From positions 38,928,191 through 38,992,190 of the forward strand of contig CM067346.1 in NCBI GenBank assembly GCA_034190875.2: a stretch of 64,000 bases of DNA. Reading direction: 5' to 3'. The stretch comes from Urechis unicinctus. Its lineage: Eukaryota; Annelida; Polychaeta; Xenopneusta; Urechidae. How positions within the stretch are numbered: position 1 is the first letter of the stretch; each line of letters begins with the position of its first letter. This document shows positions 25,001 through 36,072 of the stretch, piece after piece. Under the pieces are notes generated by a model. That model searched no databases. It was not told the origin of the DNA and saw nothing but the letters and a program-made list of their open reading frames with translations. The position numbers and the translations under genes are program-made.

Positions 25001-28000
25001 CCTAGTGTCACCATGAACACAGCTATCTCACTCGTTAACCGGTACAAAGTTATGAATAATTCTATCAAGCCCTATAAATATGTGAATTATTTATAATTCC
25101 TTAGAGCGTTCTTATTTTTGAGGCAATTTCTTTCAGTTTGATTTTGTTATACTAACTTGCTGTGCATGACTCAAGTAGTTAGGTCTTTCTGTGTTGGAGT
25201 TTCGTTCTTCACCTCATCCACATTATTACCAGTTTTATTATGTTTTTATTACAGGTACTGTGCCAAGTTGCCCAGTGATGCGTTCACACATCTAACTCCC
25301 CGGTGCAAGATTGAAACAGTTGATGAAAGAGGAGAGGGGGTCTTGTACAAAGCTATCCTACAGCTGCCTATCAATTCGCCCATTAAAAAACCCATAGAGG
25401 TTCATTGGATTTTTTCATACAATAATTTTAGTTATTGCATGCATCCAATATATACATCTCAGGCTTCTTTAATTTTGGTATCAGAATATTTTGCCTTATT
25501 GTCCCTTTTTGTTTTTACCAGAGCGGTTTGTTCAGCACCAAGAAGCTTGCAAGAATGGCTGTTGCATTGAAGGCATGTGAAGTTCTACATTTAGCAGGTT
25601 GGTGTTGAGTTTTGCTTTTAAATGTACATTTCCATAACACTGTTTGAAAATATATCAATACTATCTGCACAGTTATTATAAATATTTATATGTTAGTATG
25701 ATATATTATAATATTTAGATATGCCTTGCAGCCACATTCTTGTCATGCTGGCCTATTATTTGGGATATTTGTACCAGTCTTTTTTTTTTATGAAAATAAT
25801 GTCTGATAAAAATTATGTTGCATATGCATACAAGGTACCTTGTGATGTTATCTAATAATACATGCACTGTTTTTGTCAACAGGGGAATTAGATGACCATC
25901 TGCTTCCTGTTGGTAAAGAAACCATAAAGTATGAAGATGATGAAAAAGAATGGGAAGACCATGAAACACAGGGTCATGCTCGACCTGGTACTACCAAACG
26001 CAAGCAGTACTACCAGAAAAGAATAGCTTCTGCACTGCTAGGCAGATCCTTGCCCTTCACGAAATGCTATGTGTACATCTTCAGCATGACTTTAACTTGT
26101 CCCATCACAGAGGAGCAAAATACCAGAGGAAGGAAAATCCATGCTCCTGATGATACACCCACTGGATTTGGTATTGTCAGTGAGAAAGAAATTCCTCTTG
26201 TGAGTGACAAATCTAATATTACTAATACAATATGTGATTGATTATGGAAGGACTGATGCTATTTTTTATTATGACCATTTAATGAGTATATGATAGATAG
26301 GTGGCAGTTAACTTTGTCAACTTACATTGTGAATTAGTTTGTGTGTCCATTTAAGAGAACTGCTCCGATTGCTCTCAACTAATTCAATGAGAATTATTGG
26401 GCAAACAGTTCTTCTTAAGTGATATAATTGTTTCCAGATCTAGCATAAGCTTTTTATGTGAACTTGCTGTCTAAACTTAAGTGACTCATCTTGACATTCT
26501 GTCATTATTCATCCAGGTGCCTAATTTCCCTGTGTTCACTCGGTCTGGGGAAGTCACAATTTCAGTAGAGCTTGTTTCAACGGAGATGACATTCAGCGAA
26601 GAGGAGCTGGAAACAATGAGACACTTCCACAGATTCCTCTTTGTGCGAGTTTTGCGCCTCGAAAAAGACCCCATGGTTTTTTGTCCCTCTTCAGCTGATT
26701 CAAGCTACATCATTGTTCCTCTCATCAAAAGTAAGTCAGGAATTCAGAAATCAGCTTTGCATTTCATCATAAATTATTCTTATTTTTTTTCTTTACATAT
26801 GTGGCACATGGCATGTTTCATTAACAGAAGCAGAAAAACTTGAGATGAACTGGACCTTTTTGAACAAAATCAAAGATGTGCCTCTCAGAGCTACCAAACG
26901 CAAATACATGTTTAAAACAGAAGAAGAAAAGTTTGTTTTCAACCCTGATGAGTTTGAGGATGCTGTTGTCATGCCATCTTATCGGAACATTGACCAGCCT
27001 CAGTATTTTTATGTGGCAGAAATGAGAAGTGATCTGAATCCACAGAGTCCTTTCCCCTCTCCAGAGCTCTATGACACTTTCGAGCATTACTACACCAGTA
27101 AATATGGGCTCCGTATCACCAATCCAAAGCAACCTCTGCTGGATGTAGATCACACGTCAGCCAGGTTAAATCTTCTCACCCCACGCTATATGAATCAGAA
27201 GGGTGTTGCTCTACCCACCAGCAGTGCAGAAACACGCAGGGCTAGAAGAGAAAACCTCCAGCAAAAACAGATCCTTATTCCAGAGCTATGTGAGATCCAT
27301 CCCTTCCCTGCCTCTCTGTGGAGGAAAGCTGTATGCATTCCTGCTATACTATATCGCATGAACTACCTCTTGGTTGCTGATGAAATTCGCATAATGATTG
27401 CTACCCAAGCAAAAATTGGCAACCCCACATTACTACCAAATTTTCGCTTCCCTGAATTGGAGTTTGGCTTCAGTACAAAACCTGGGGAGGGTAAAATCAT
27501 AACAAAGGATAAGAAAGGTCCTGCAAGTCCTGCAAATGGGGGTGACCAACTTGTTGTGAATGGTGACAACAAGCAATGTGTGAATGAACTAGGGAAATCC
27601 AGAATGATAGAAGAAATGACTGAAGTCCCAAATGAGAAGGAAAAAGAGGGCAACAAAGCATGCATGAAGGCTCCCAATGAGTCGTGCATCATGGCTAGAG
27701 AAGAGCAACAAGAGAAGCAGATAGGTTGCAATGGCTTGCTTCATGACCTTGGTAAATCTGTCACAAATGGCTACCATGACAGCACCGACTCAATTTCTTC
27801 TTCTGAAATGGTGAACGGCAAAGAAGAAACTGCAGATTATGGTGTAAAGGCCTCTCTGAGTTCTAATTTGGACTCTCATCAAAGTGCCTCGGGTGTTCTT
27901 GAGGAAAACAAAATGATTGCAAAACCTACAGAGCATGTGTGCAATATAGACACAACAATAACAACAACTGAACCTGAACAAGTACCCTTAACAAACCACA

Positions 28001-30812
28001 CTGCGAATGACAGCGATGGTGAGGAGCAATTTTATGATGCCAGGTGTGATGTTGATAATGGCAACGAAGCAGTGGCCAAACAGGGTATTTCTCCCCAAAC
28101 AGTTGATGCTCTTGAAGAGGAGGAGGAGGAGTTTGTTTCTCTCAACCCTGAGATAAATGGAGATGTAAGGTCAGCGGATCTCGTAGAGAACACTGCACAA
28201 CATCTCTCACAAAAGCTACACTGTGCAGATGATATCTCCTATAAACTGGCTGCGCTTACCATAGAAGACACCAAGGCAAATGATGCTCCTTTGGTGCCAT
28301 TCCATTCACATTCAACTGAAGACCAAAGTGTGATTCAGCAAGGAATATTGGCTCATGAAGAACATGGTACCGCTGATGATTTTCCAATAAGTATTCGATT
28401 TGATGAAGATGTCGATCTTGATGTGTTTATCGGACCTAGCCCTTGTCTCATCCTCCAGACACTGACAATGTCAAACGCCAATGACTTCTTCAACCTGGAG
28501 AGGTTGGAAACTATCGGTGATTCATTCCTCAAGTTTGCCATCACTGTATACTTGTACTGTGAATATCCAGGCATTCATGAGGGGAAGCTGAGCTACCTAC
28601 GCAGCAAGCAAGTGAGCAACTACAACCTATACAAGCTCGGTAAGAAAAAGGAGCTTCCTGATTGCATGGTTGCAGTAAAATTTGAGCCAACAGAGAACTG
28701 GTTACCGCCAGGTTATGTTGTTAATCGTGAGGGTGCTTACAAGGGACTCAATGTTCATATTGCTTCCAAAGTCAAATCAACCCATGCCTCAGCCACTCCA
28801 CCATGTGCCTCCATGAACATCAGGGACTCGTCAAAAGATGTCTCTGAGTCAAGTGAAGCTCAAAATCAAATGCAGGATACCTCAGGAATCAGCCAATCTC
28901 AGCAAATGAAGTTTGCCAAAGAGTTACAGGAGTGCACCAAGGTTGAAGAGAGAGTGCACACAGGTGCTGCTGTTGCTTCATCTTTAATGCCTTACAATTT
29001 GCAGACCCAGCACAGTTTACCAGATAAGAGTATAGCCGATTGTGTAGAAGCATTGATTGGCTGCTATTTAACCACATGTGGACAAAAAGCAGCCTTGCAG
29101 TTCATGTCATGGCTCGGTCTAAAGGTCTTACCAGAAAATCAAGGCACGGCACCAAGTCAATGCAGCAAACCACTCAGTTGGAAGAGCTACAAGCAAAGGA
29201 TGGATGATGGGATCCAACCAAAACATGCATTTTCTTGCTCTGTGCTTCCAGCCCCTCCCTCTCCTCTCCTAACTCATGTACCACATGCAGAGAAAGTCCT
29301 AACTCATTACCTCTGTGGATATAATGCCTTTGAAATGAAGATCAATTACAAATTTCGAGATCAATCATACTTGCTGCAAGCATTCACCCATGCATCGTAC
29401 CACTATAACACAGTGACAGACTGTTATCAAAGGTCAGTAATCACATCTTTTGCTTACATTTTTGGCTGAGCATGCATTTATTGGCATGATCAATGCTTGG
29501 TGCATTTTGCAATAATGCTATTTACTGATAATATGTGTCTGTCATTGGGAGATCTGTAAGCATGCAATTGTATTATTGTCAATTTCATGCGGTAGATTGG
29601 AGTTTCTGGGAGATGCTATCCTAGATTATGTTATCACAAGACATCTGTTTGAAGATTCAAAAAAACATTCTCCAGGTACTGCAAACTTTCATTTAGAATT
29701 GTTTTAATAATGAATGTACAAATGCATTTCATCGATCACATGTCAGTGTACACCATTTATAGGTCCTAATTTAATGTTTTTCACATTTAGGGATTCTGAC
29801 CGACCTTCGCTCTGCATTGGTTAACAACAACATTTTTGCAGCACTGGCTGTCAAATGGGATTTTCACAAGTACTTTAAAGCCATTTCGCCCCAGCTCTTC
29901 CATGTTATTGACAAGTTTGTAACCTGGCAAAAAGACAGGAATGATGAAATCAATTTAGATGAAGAGGTGACTTATAGATTGTGTTGATATCAATTGATGT
30001 GATATATGTTGTAAGTATAGCTTTTGAAATATAGTTAGAGATTAGTTTGATGACAAACATAAATGTGCATTAACAGACAGTGAAGTTACAACAAAGAATT
30101 TCTGCATTATATAAATTGCGTTTAGTTTGAAGACAATGATGAAGAAGAAGAAGAAGAGTGTAGTGGTAAGGAGAGAGAAGACATTGAGATTCCCAAGGCT
30201 CTTGGTGACATCTTTGAGTCTGTAGCAGGTGCTATTTACCTGGACAGTGGCATGTCTCTGGACACTGTGTGGCGCGTCTATTACCGCATGATGAAACCTC
30301 AGATTGGTAATCATTTTCGATATATGCTGAAGTAATTGTGACTTTAGTAAATTCATGAAGCCAATTTATGAGCTGGACTCACTATCTGTCTTGTTTTTGG
30401 TTAAGATGCTTTCACTGAGAAGATACCAAAGTCTCCTGTTCGTGAATTGTTGGAGATGGAACCAGAAACAGCTAAATTTGAGTAAGTAATATTCATACCT
30501 TTACTGTGTTGCTTTTACGGTAACCTTTTTGTTTACTCTGGTCATAAATATCATCATTTAAGGATTATGATTATAACATCTTATGAATACTTTTCTGTTG
30601 TTATTTTAACTTCTCATAGGAAACCTGAGAGAACGATGGATGGGAAGATTCGTGTAACGGTGAATGTTGTTGGCAAGGGTAACTTCAGAGGCATTGGGCG
30701 AAACTACCGCATTGCTAAAAGTGCCGCTGCCAAACGTGCTCTAAAGCACATCAAACTTCTGCATGAACTTGTGATCACATGTCGCTCAAACTTAGAAATG
30801 ATAGAGTCTTAG
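22061..30812 (+). CDS. DICER1: Dicer ribonuclease
   Basis: About 16 coding exons, ~2,000 residues: 22061-22120, 22364-22526, 22646-23313, 23420-24211, 24314-24415, 24871-25040, 25255-25398, 25522-25596, 25883-26199, 26517-26730, 26827-29432, 29596-29675, 29791-29966, 30127-30306, 30405-30481, 30620-30812. Dicer cuts double-stranded RNA into siRNAs and pre-miRNA into miRNA. Domains in order: DExD helicase with Walker A GTGTGKTF and box VFDECHLA, helicase-C ending VQSKGRARA, DUF283 dimerisation domain, PAZ (from about [12 protein letters not shown]), RNase IIIa ([22 protein letters not shown]), RNase IIIb ([25 protein letters not shown]) and a C-terminal dsRBD. All acidic catalytic residues appear present. 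The chosen ATG begins [14 protein letters not shown], matching the region just before the helicase in known Dicers; an upstream coding exon is possible. Confidence 0.95.
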
Positions 30813-30847
30813 GTTTAGTATCTATGTTTTGACCAATTGCTAGTCCC

Positions 30848-30853
30848 AATAAA
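30848..30853 (+). promoter_or_regulatory. Polyadenylation signal AATAAA of Dicer
   Basis: AATAAA 36 bases after the Dicer TAG stop, with a second similar word about 45 bases further on. Confidence 0.6.
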
Positions 30854-31856
30854 AAGTCACATCCTTTTTCGTTTTTGATATATATATTGAAATATAATAA
30901 TAAAGTGTCATAAGCTCAAATTATCGAATTGTACGGTTTTTTCAATAATAAGTCGCTCCTAGTTTGTGTCTGGTGCTGTTATTCTTCTGAAGGATACATT
31001 TAAACCATTGATCTACAATGGTATGTGTATGATGACGCTGTCTGTTCTTAAGGCATAACTGAAATGAGTTCATAGGTCAGATTTGAATCCTTTCAAGGCA
31101 ATGAATAAATGCAACTTTTATGTTGATTTTTTTTAGTACAGGTGATGAGAATTACTGTATTGCTTGAGAATGCCCATTGCAATGTTGGGAAAATGTAGTT
31201 CATTCAGAAACGACATAAATGAATGGTATTGTTTGTGCCGTACAATATTAAGGACATGATGTGTATCATTCTGTGTCAGAATCAACCATGTACTACATGA
31301 TGTAGTGTTTGGAGTAAAGAGTATGCTGGCAATATTTAATGCAGAATGGAAAATATGCTTTATATTCGAATGCGACACCTGCTTATTGCCGAGCTCAAAT
31401 AAATGCTATGTTCTACCATGCATGGTCATACGCTTATTTGTTGAAGTATATGCCTTTAATCTTATTATGACATTATCAAACAATCTGTTATTTTTAGTAC
31501 TGTTATCGTAAGTATCGAATACAAAATGCATGCTTTGCGTATAATGATATCTAAATATCAAATAGCTTTCTGTTGATCTTGCATGGCAACAAATGTCATG
31601 TGATACGAAAGACCAATCAGCAACATCTATTTGGCTTCAATATGGCGACTTGCATAGCACACATAACTTGTTTTGGTTAAAACTGTTTAAACATATTAGT
31701 ATGTGGTGTTGTTTTTGACATTTCCAACCAAATACTGTGAGTTAATCGATCACTCCAACTTCTTGTTTTAACCACTCATTTAGACGTAACTACATAACCA
31801 TGTTTCAGAATTATAACCCTGCACTGGCTCTAGCCCTACAACTTACAACTTTAAAT

Positions 31857-31908
31857 ACAAGACGTCTGAGTAGACGTATAATTCATGTTACCGTTACGAC
31901 CGGAGCTA
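31857..31908. repeat. Dispersed repeat, inverted copy at 62173-62220
   Basis: ACAAGACGTCTGAGT through TTACCGTTACGACCGGAGCTA matches the reverse complement of 62173-62220 with few differences. Related CGCGCACGACGGTAAC words follow immediately, so this probably belongs to the same family as the palindrome. Confidence 0.7.
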
Positions 31909-31968
31909 CACTGGCTCTAGCTAGGAGTCAAGCCGCGCTAGCCGCGCACGACGGTAACAACGTCTTTG

Positions 31969-32108
31969 TATATATTTAATTTTATATTACCGTCTATAGC
32001 CGTGCACGACGTCTTATTGACCATATATTTATATTACAAATATATGGTCAATAAGACGTCGTGCACGGCTATAACCGCGCATGACGGTAATATAAAATTA
32101 AATATATA
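31969..32108. repeat. 140-bp near-perfect palindrome
   Basis: The left arm starts TATATATTTAATTTTATATT and carries GTGCACGACGTCTTATTGA; the right arm is its reverse complement apart from a 9-base insertion (ACCGCGCAT) near 32073-32083. The loop at the centre is only a few bases. It could extrude as a cruciform or mark fused element termini. Confidence 0.9.
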
Positions 32109-32232
32109 CCAAAACTTTGTGCACGGCTACACTGGCTGTAGACTGTAGTGAAGCCTATGCAAAACATTGGAGTTAAAATTAAAAAGTAAAACGTACAAAT
32201 TAAGAATGATTTTCCACATCTATGAATGCTTA

Positions 32233-32809
32233 TTAACAAGTAGCCTGAGGACTCTGGCCTCTAAAATTTTCTATGAATGGCTGACACACATACTTTCCGA
32301 GTTCAATGTAGCGCGGGAGTACCATTTCATTATGACGTCCTGGGGCGTCATTGGCCTCGATCATTGGCAAATTTTCCATGTGTTCCGAGAACTTGACTGT
32401 GGAGTGCCAGTCATTCAGACCGGTGGACTTAATAAGTGTGCCGGTCCAAAGTGAATTTTGCCAGTCCGAAAAGAAAAAAAAAGGTTTATTAGTCTCCTCG
32501 TCTTGACGAGATGTGCAACCACGAACATAGTCATAATGGTAATCAATGTCAGCTGAATAAATCACTCATGATTATAGGTGCAAATTGTTCTTTACCATCA
32601 AAACGTGAAACCATGAAACCAAATAATTCCCTAGGTATTAGATGTTCCAGGTATCTTATTTCTGTTGAAGATTTATCCATTGTGTTGGATTCAATTGCTG
32701 TTGGACGTCTACGAAGACGTAGGGCTACGTCAAACCCTATTTCCCGCAAGAAATAGTTTTTGACCCACACACAATCTGTTCTTTTCGACTGTTTCATTTG
32801 GCTCCCCAA
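32233..32809 (-). pseudogene. Decayed coding relic, family unknown (copy 1)
   Basis: Two overlapping minus-strand frames (one ending EQFAPIIMSDLFS, the next starting near SADIDYHYDY) are homologous to the minus strand of 50510-50760, where the same segment reads in one frame as EQFAPRVMYSVDMDYHYD. This shows a coding ancestor that has frameshifted here. I do not recognise it; a transposon protein is likely because it is dispersed. Confidence 0.5.
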
Positions 32810-33665
32810 ACCTAAATTATATTAAGTCCAGCACTATATCCCACAATAGTGAAATAGATTAGGTTGAAGGGGTGGGGGAACATATTGCCTGTATACATTA
32901 TTTATGACATCGCTGCTAACTGCCTAGTGTTGAGGTCACTTGAGGTACTTTCTGCAGTGCATGAGATTTTAATTGTGGAGGCATGATTTTACTTAATCAG
33001 ATACTCGTTGGTGTTGTTAACCGAGCGCTCATATCCTTTGCAACAACTGGCTGCATTGTTCCCACCAAATGTATAAAAAAATTAAGGTACTTTCATTGAA
33101 TGGGATCTCAGGATTGAGGCCAAAAATTCAAACCAGACAAAGAGGATGCAATTGTCTTGTAATCACAAATGTGCACCATTGTAAAAAAGAAATGGTGTTG
33201 ACCCAAGCTCACCTATTTTGAATTATTTGTTTCCATTCTTTTCCAACCTTTTAACAACTAGGCATTCAGCATCTTCTGATCAGTGACATTTGGAGATACA
33301 ATTACAGCCAAAAACATAAATTTGGTCACATCCAAATAACATAATTTGTTTCCTTAATTTTCTATAATGTTAATGTGCCTGTAGTGTGCTCTAGCGATAA
33401 ATACTTATCTCTAGTACGAACCATCAATTATGTTTGACAGCCGCTTGGGAGCCATGAAGCTCCAAACCATATGTTATGTTTGACCTAGTCCATTGTAGCC
33501 TGCTTACTCTCATCAATAAATGAAGTGTCTTGGTGTCAACCAAGTGTTAATATGATGTATTTCAATGGGTTTAGTCATTAAACTTTCTCAAGGAATAATG
33601 ACATGTCACACTGTTCTTCAATTGGACAAATGTCATTTTCATATTGAATAACCAACAACTGGTCA

Positions 33666-33899
33666 ATGAAAAAAAAGAGCTGTAAATTATCACCTAAACC
33701 AGACAAAGGTTTTCCTGTGACCCTAGCTGGCTCTTTGGGTCAAAGTGTGACAACTATTATCAAGACATCACCTAAACCAAACAAAGGTTTTCCCATGACC
33801 CTGGGTGGCTCTTTGGGTAAAAGTGTAACAACTATTAAAGATCATAATTCTTTGAATAATGCTGCTATTAAGCCATATACTTACCTTACCAATCTTTGA
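33666..33899 (+). repeat. Tandem 78-bp repeat in a short open frame upstream of LRRC9
   Basis: Two adjacent copies (about 33689-33766 and 33767-33840) keep one frame, reading SPKPDKGFPVTLAGSLGQSV then SPKPNKGFPMTLGGSLGKSV. The segment ends in ATACTTACCTTACC (near 33877-33890), resembling the SINE tail seen at 57009-57016 and 61348-61360, so it is probably part of a mobile element and not a host exon. Confidence 0.5.
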
Positions 33900-33950
33900 A
33901 TAATGCTAATTACTCTTCTGTCCACAGAAGAAATCAGGGGAGTGTGAAGG

Positions 33951-35991
33951 ATGAGTCTTCCACCTCCAGATGCAGTACCTCCCAAGCTGCCAGTTAATCA
34001 AGAGGAAGAAGAAGTTTTAAAGGAGCTGGTATTCGAACAATTACATTCTAATGAATACTGGTGTACTCACAAGTTGTCATAATAGTCAATTATTATTTTG
34101 TTTCACAAATTTTTTACCCTTTTCCTGTTTTTTGGGGTAAAGTGTTCCAGCAATGGACTCAACTTCAGTAGACTTGGGCAGGAGGGCCCCTCATGCGTGC
34201 ACCTGAGTCGTTCTTCTCTGGGATTCCGAGAATCATTGGGATGACCAACTTTCCCAACCTACAGATTTTATGCATCATGGGACAGCCACAGCTATATAAA
34301 ATTGAAGGAATTAACTGTTGTACTAAGCTCAAAGAACTCTGGATATCTGAATGCCAGTTACAGGTACCAACTATCTTTTATGGGGTGCATGTTTTATTAA
34401 TTTGTATGAAAATATTCAACGTCACTTCTAAGTCACAAAGTTTGAAATGCGTGTCATTGTTGTGTCAGATCATGCAGATCTGTGTGCTTGCAGAGTATGA
34501 TGGGACTGGAAGGTATGAAGAACTTACGGAAGCTCTACTTGTATTCCAACGTTATTAGGAAGATAGAATGCACAGAACACCTGAGTCAACTTGAGGTTCT
34601 TTGGCTTAGTGACAACAAAATATCTGTCATGGAAGTGAGAATTTTTACATGTCATGTTCTGATTGATATATTTATGGTTTTCATCACATATGACTCAGAT
34701 TCTAATAAAACTGCATTTCATATATTGTGTTGTAGGGACTATCTTGTTTGTCCTACCTGCGTGACCTCAACTTGGCTGAGAACGAGATAGATACTATTGG
34801 TATATATTCATATTGAGTTGTTTTTATTTACAATTTTTTCTTGAAAGTATGTATATAAAAACCTCACCTCTGGTCTTCATTGCTAACACCATCTTGCGCG
34901 AATGTGTTTCGCACATTTCAGTTCACAACCGATTGAATTTTGTCCACCCTCATAAGTCTCTCGTTCATCCCGCAAAACGCCCGCCATACTTGGTCAAGTC
35001 TAATTATGGATATTTGCCGACGTACACATGTCAGGAATTGATGTGGAGTTTGTAGATAAGAGTCATAAGTGCAGCATCCACATCATAACCATGATGTCTT
35101 AAACTTGCCAGTTATCCTTTATTTATTGCCGCAGGTAACAGCCTTATTTGTGTACAAAGCCCTTCACATCTTATTTAATCTTTGAAACCTTTGATGAAGT
35201 GCCAACATCTGTAAAATATACATATTTGTATGGGAAATCAACAGAAAAAGGTCCATGTTCCGACTGCCACTCTTAAAGAGGGAGGCAATTCCATCTTGAA
35301 CCAATTGAGAACAGATCAAGCATTGGTGTGAAATCTTATATTGTTTGTAATTACAAACAGAGCGAGAGGATGCTTGAACCCCCCCCCCCCCCCCACCCCA
35401 TTACCCTCTTTCTGAGCTGAACTGTGATTTGCTCTAGAATACAGCTTAATCTCCCCTGATACCTGCAGTCTGACTGCACTTATGGGCTAGAGTATCTGGT
35501 GTTGAACAAATATATTGTATCCTTCTTCGATCAGTTTGCTAGGAGAAAAGCAAGTATGGACCTGTCCATAGGGCAAGCAGATGCCCAGTTAAATTTCCTG
35601 TTCCCTTCATCTAGAGCCAATTATACTGCTTCTGTAACGACCTCTTGCAGTTACTAAGGGGAATGACAATATTCAGACGGTTGCAAACCAACATGTGCGA
35701 GGAGATCCTAGAAAACAGTTACCTTTTAATCAAAAGCAACAAAATGATGATATTGTTTTGCGTGTTTGTATTTCGACATATTCTCAGGCAATTCACTGAA
35801 TGGTCTTGAGAGGTTGGAAAAGTTGGAGCTGTCTGGGAATCCTATATACTCATTCAAGGTACATTATTCAAAGATATAGATTGTTCTACAAAAGATACAT
35901 TTAATCCTATAGTTTGTTGAGCTCATATTATCTTTAGAGTAATAAGAGAAATGCTTGATGTACATATATAATCATATACTATATTTATATT

Positions 35992-36072
<81 letters not shown>

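Larger units (their letters stand above)
30860..33950. other. Spacer between Dicer and LRRC9
   Basis: No supported host exon. It holds the dispersed GC-rich repeat at 31857-31908, the 140-bp palindrome (31969-32108), a decayed coding relic on the minus strand (32233-32809) and a tandem in-frame repeat (33689-33840). The LRRC9 promoter should lie at the right end. Confidence 0.5.
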
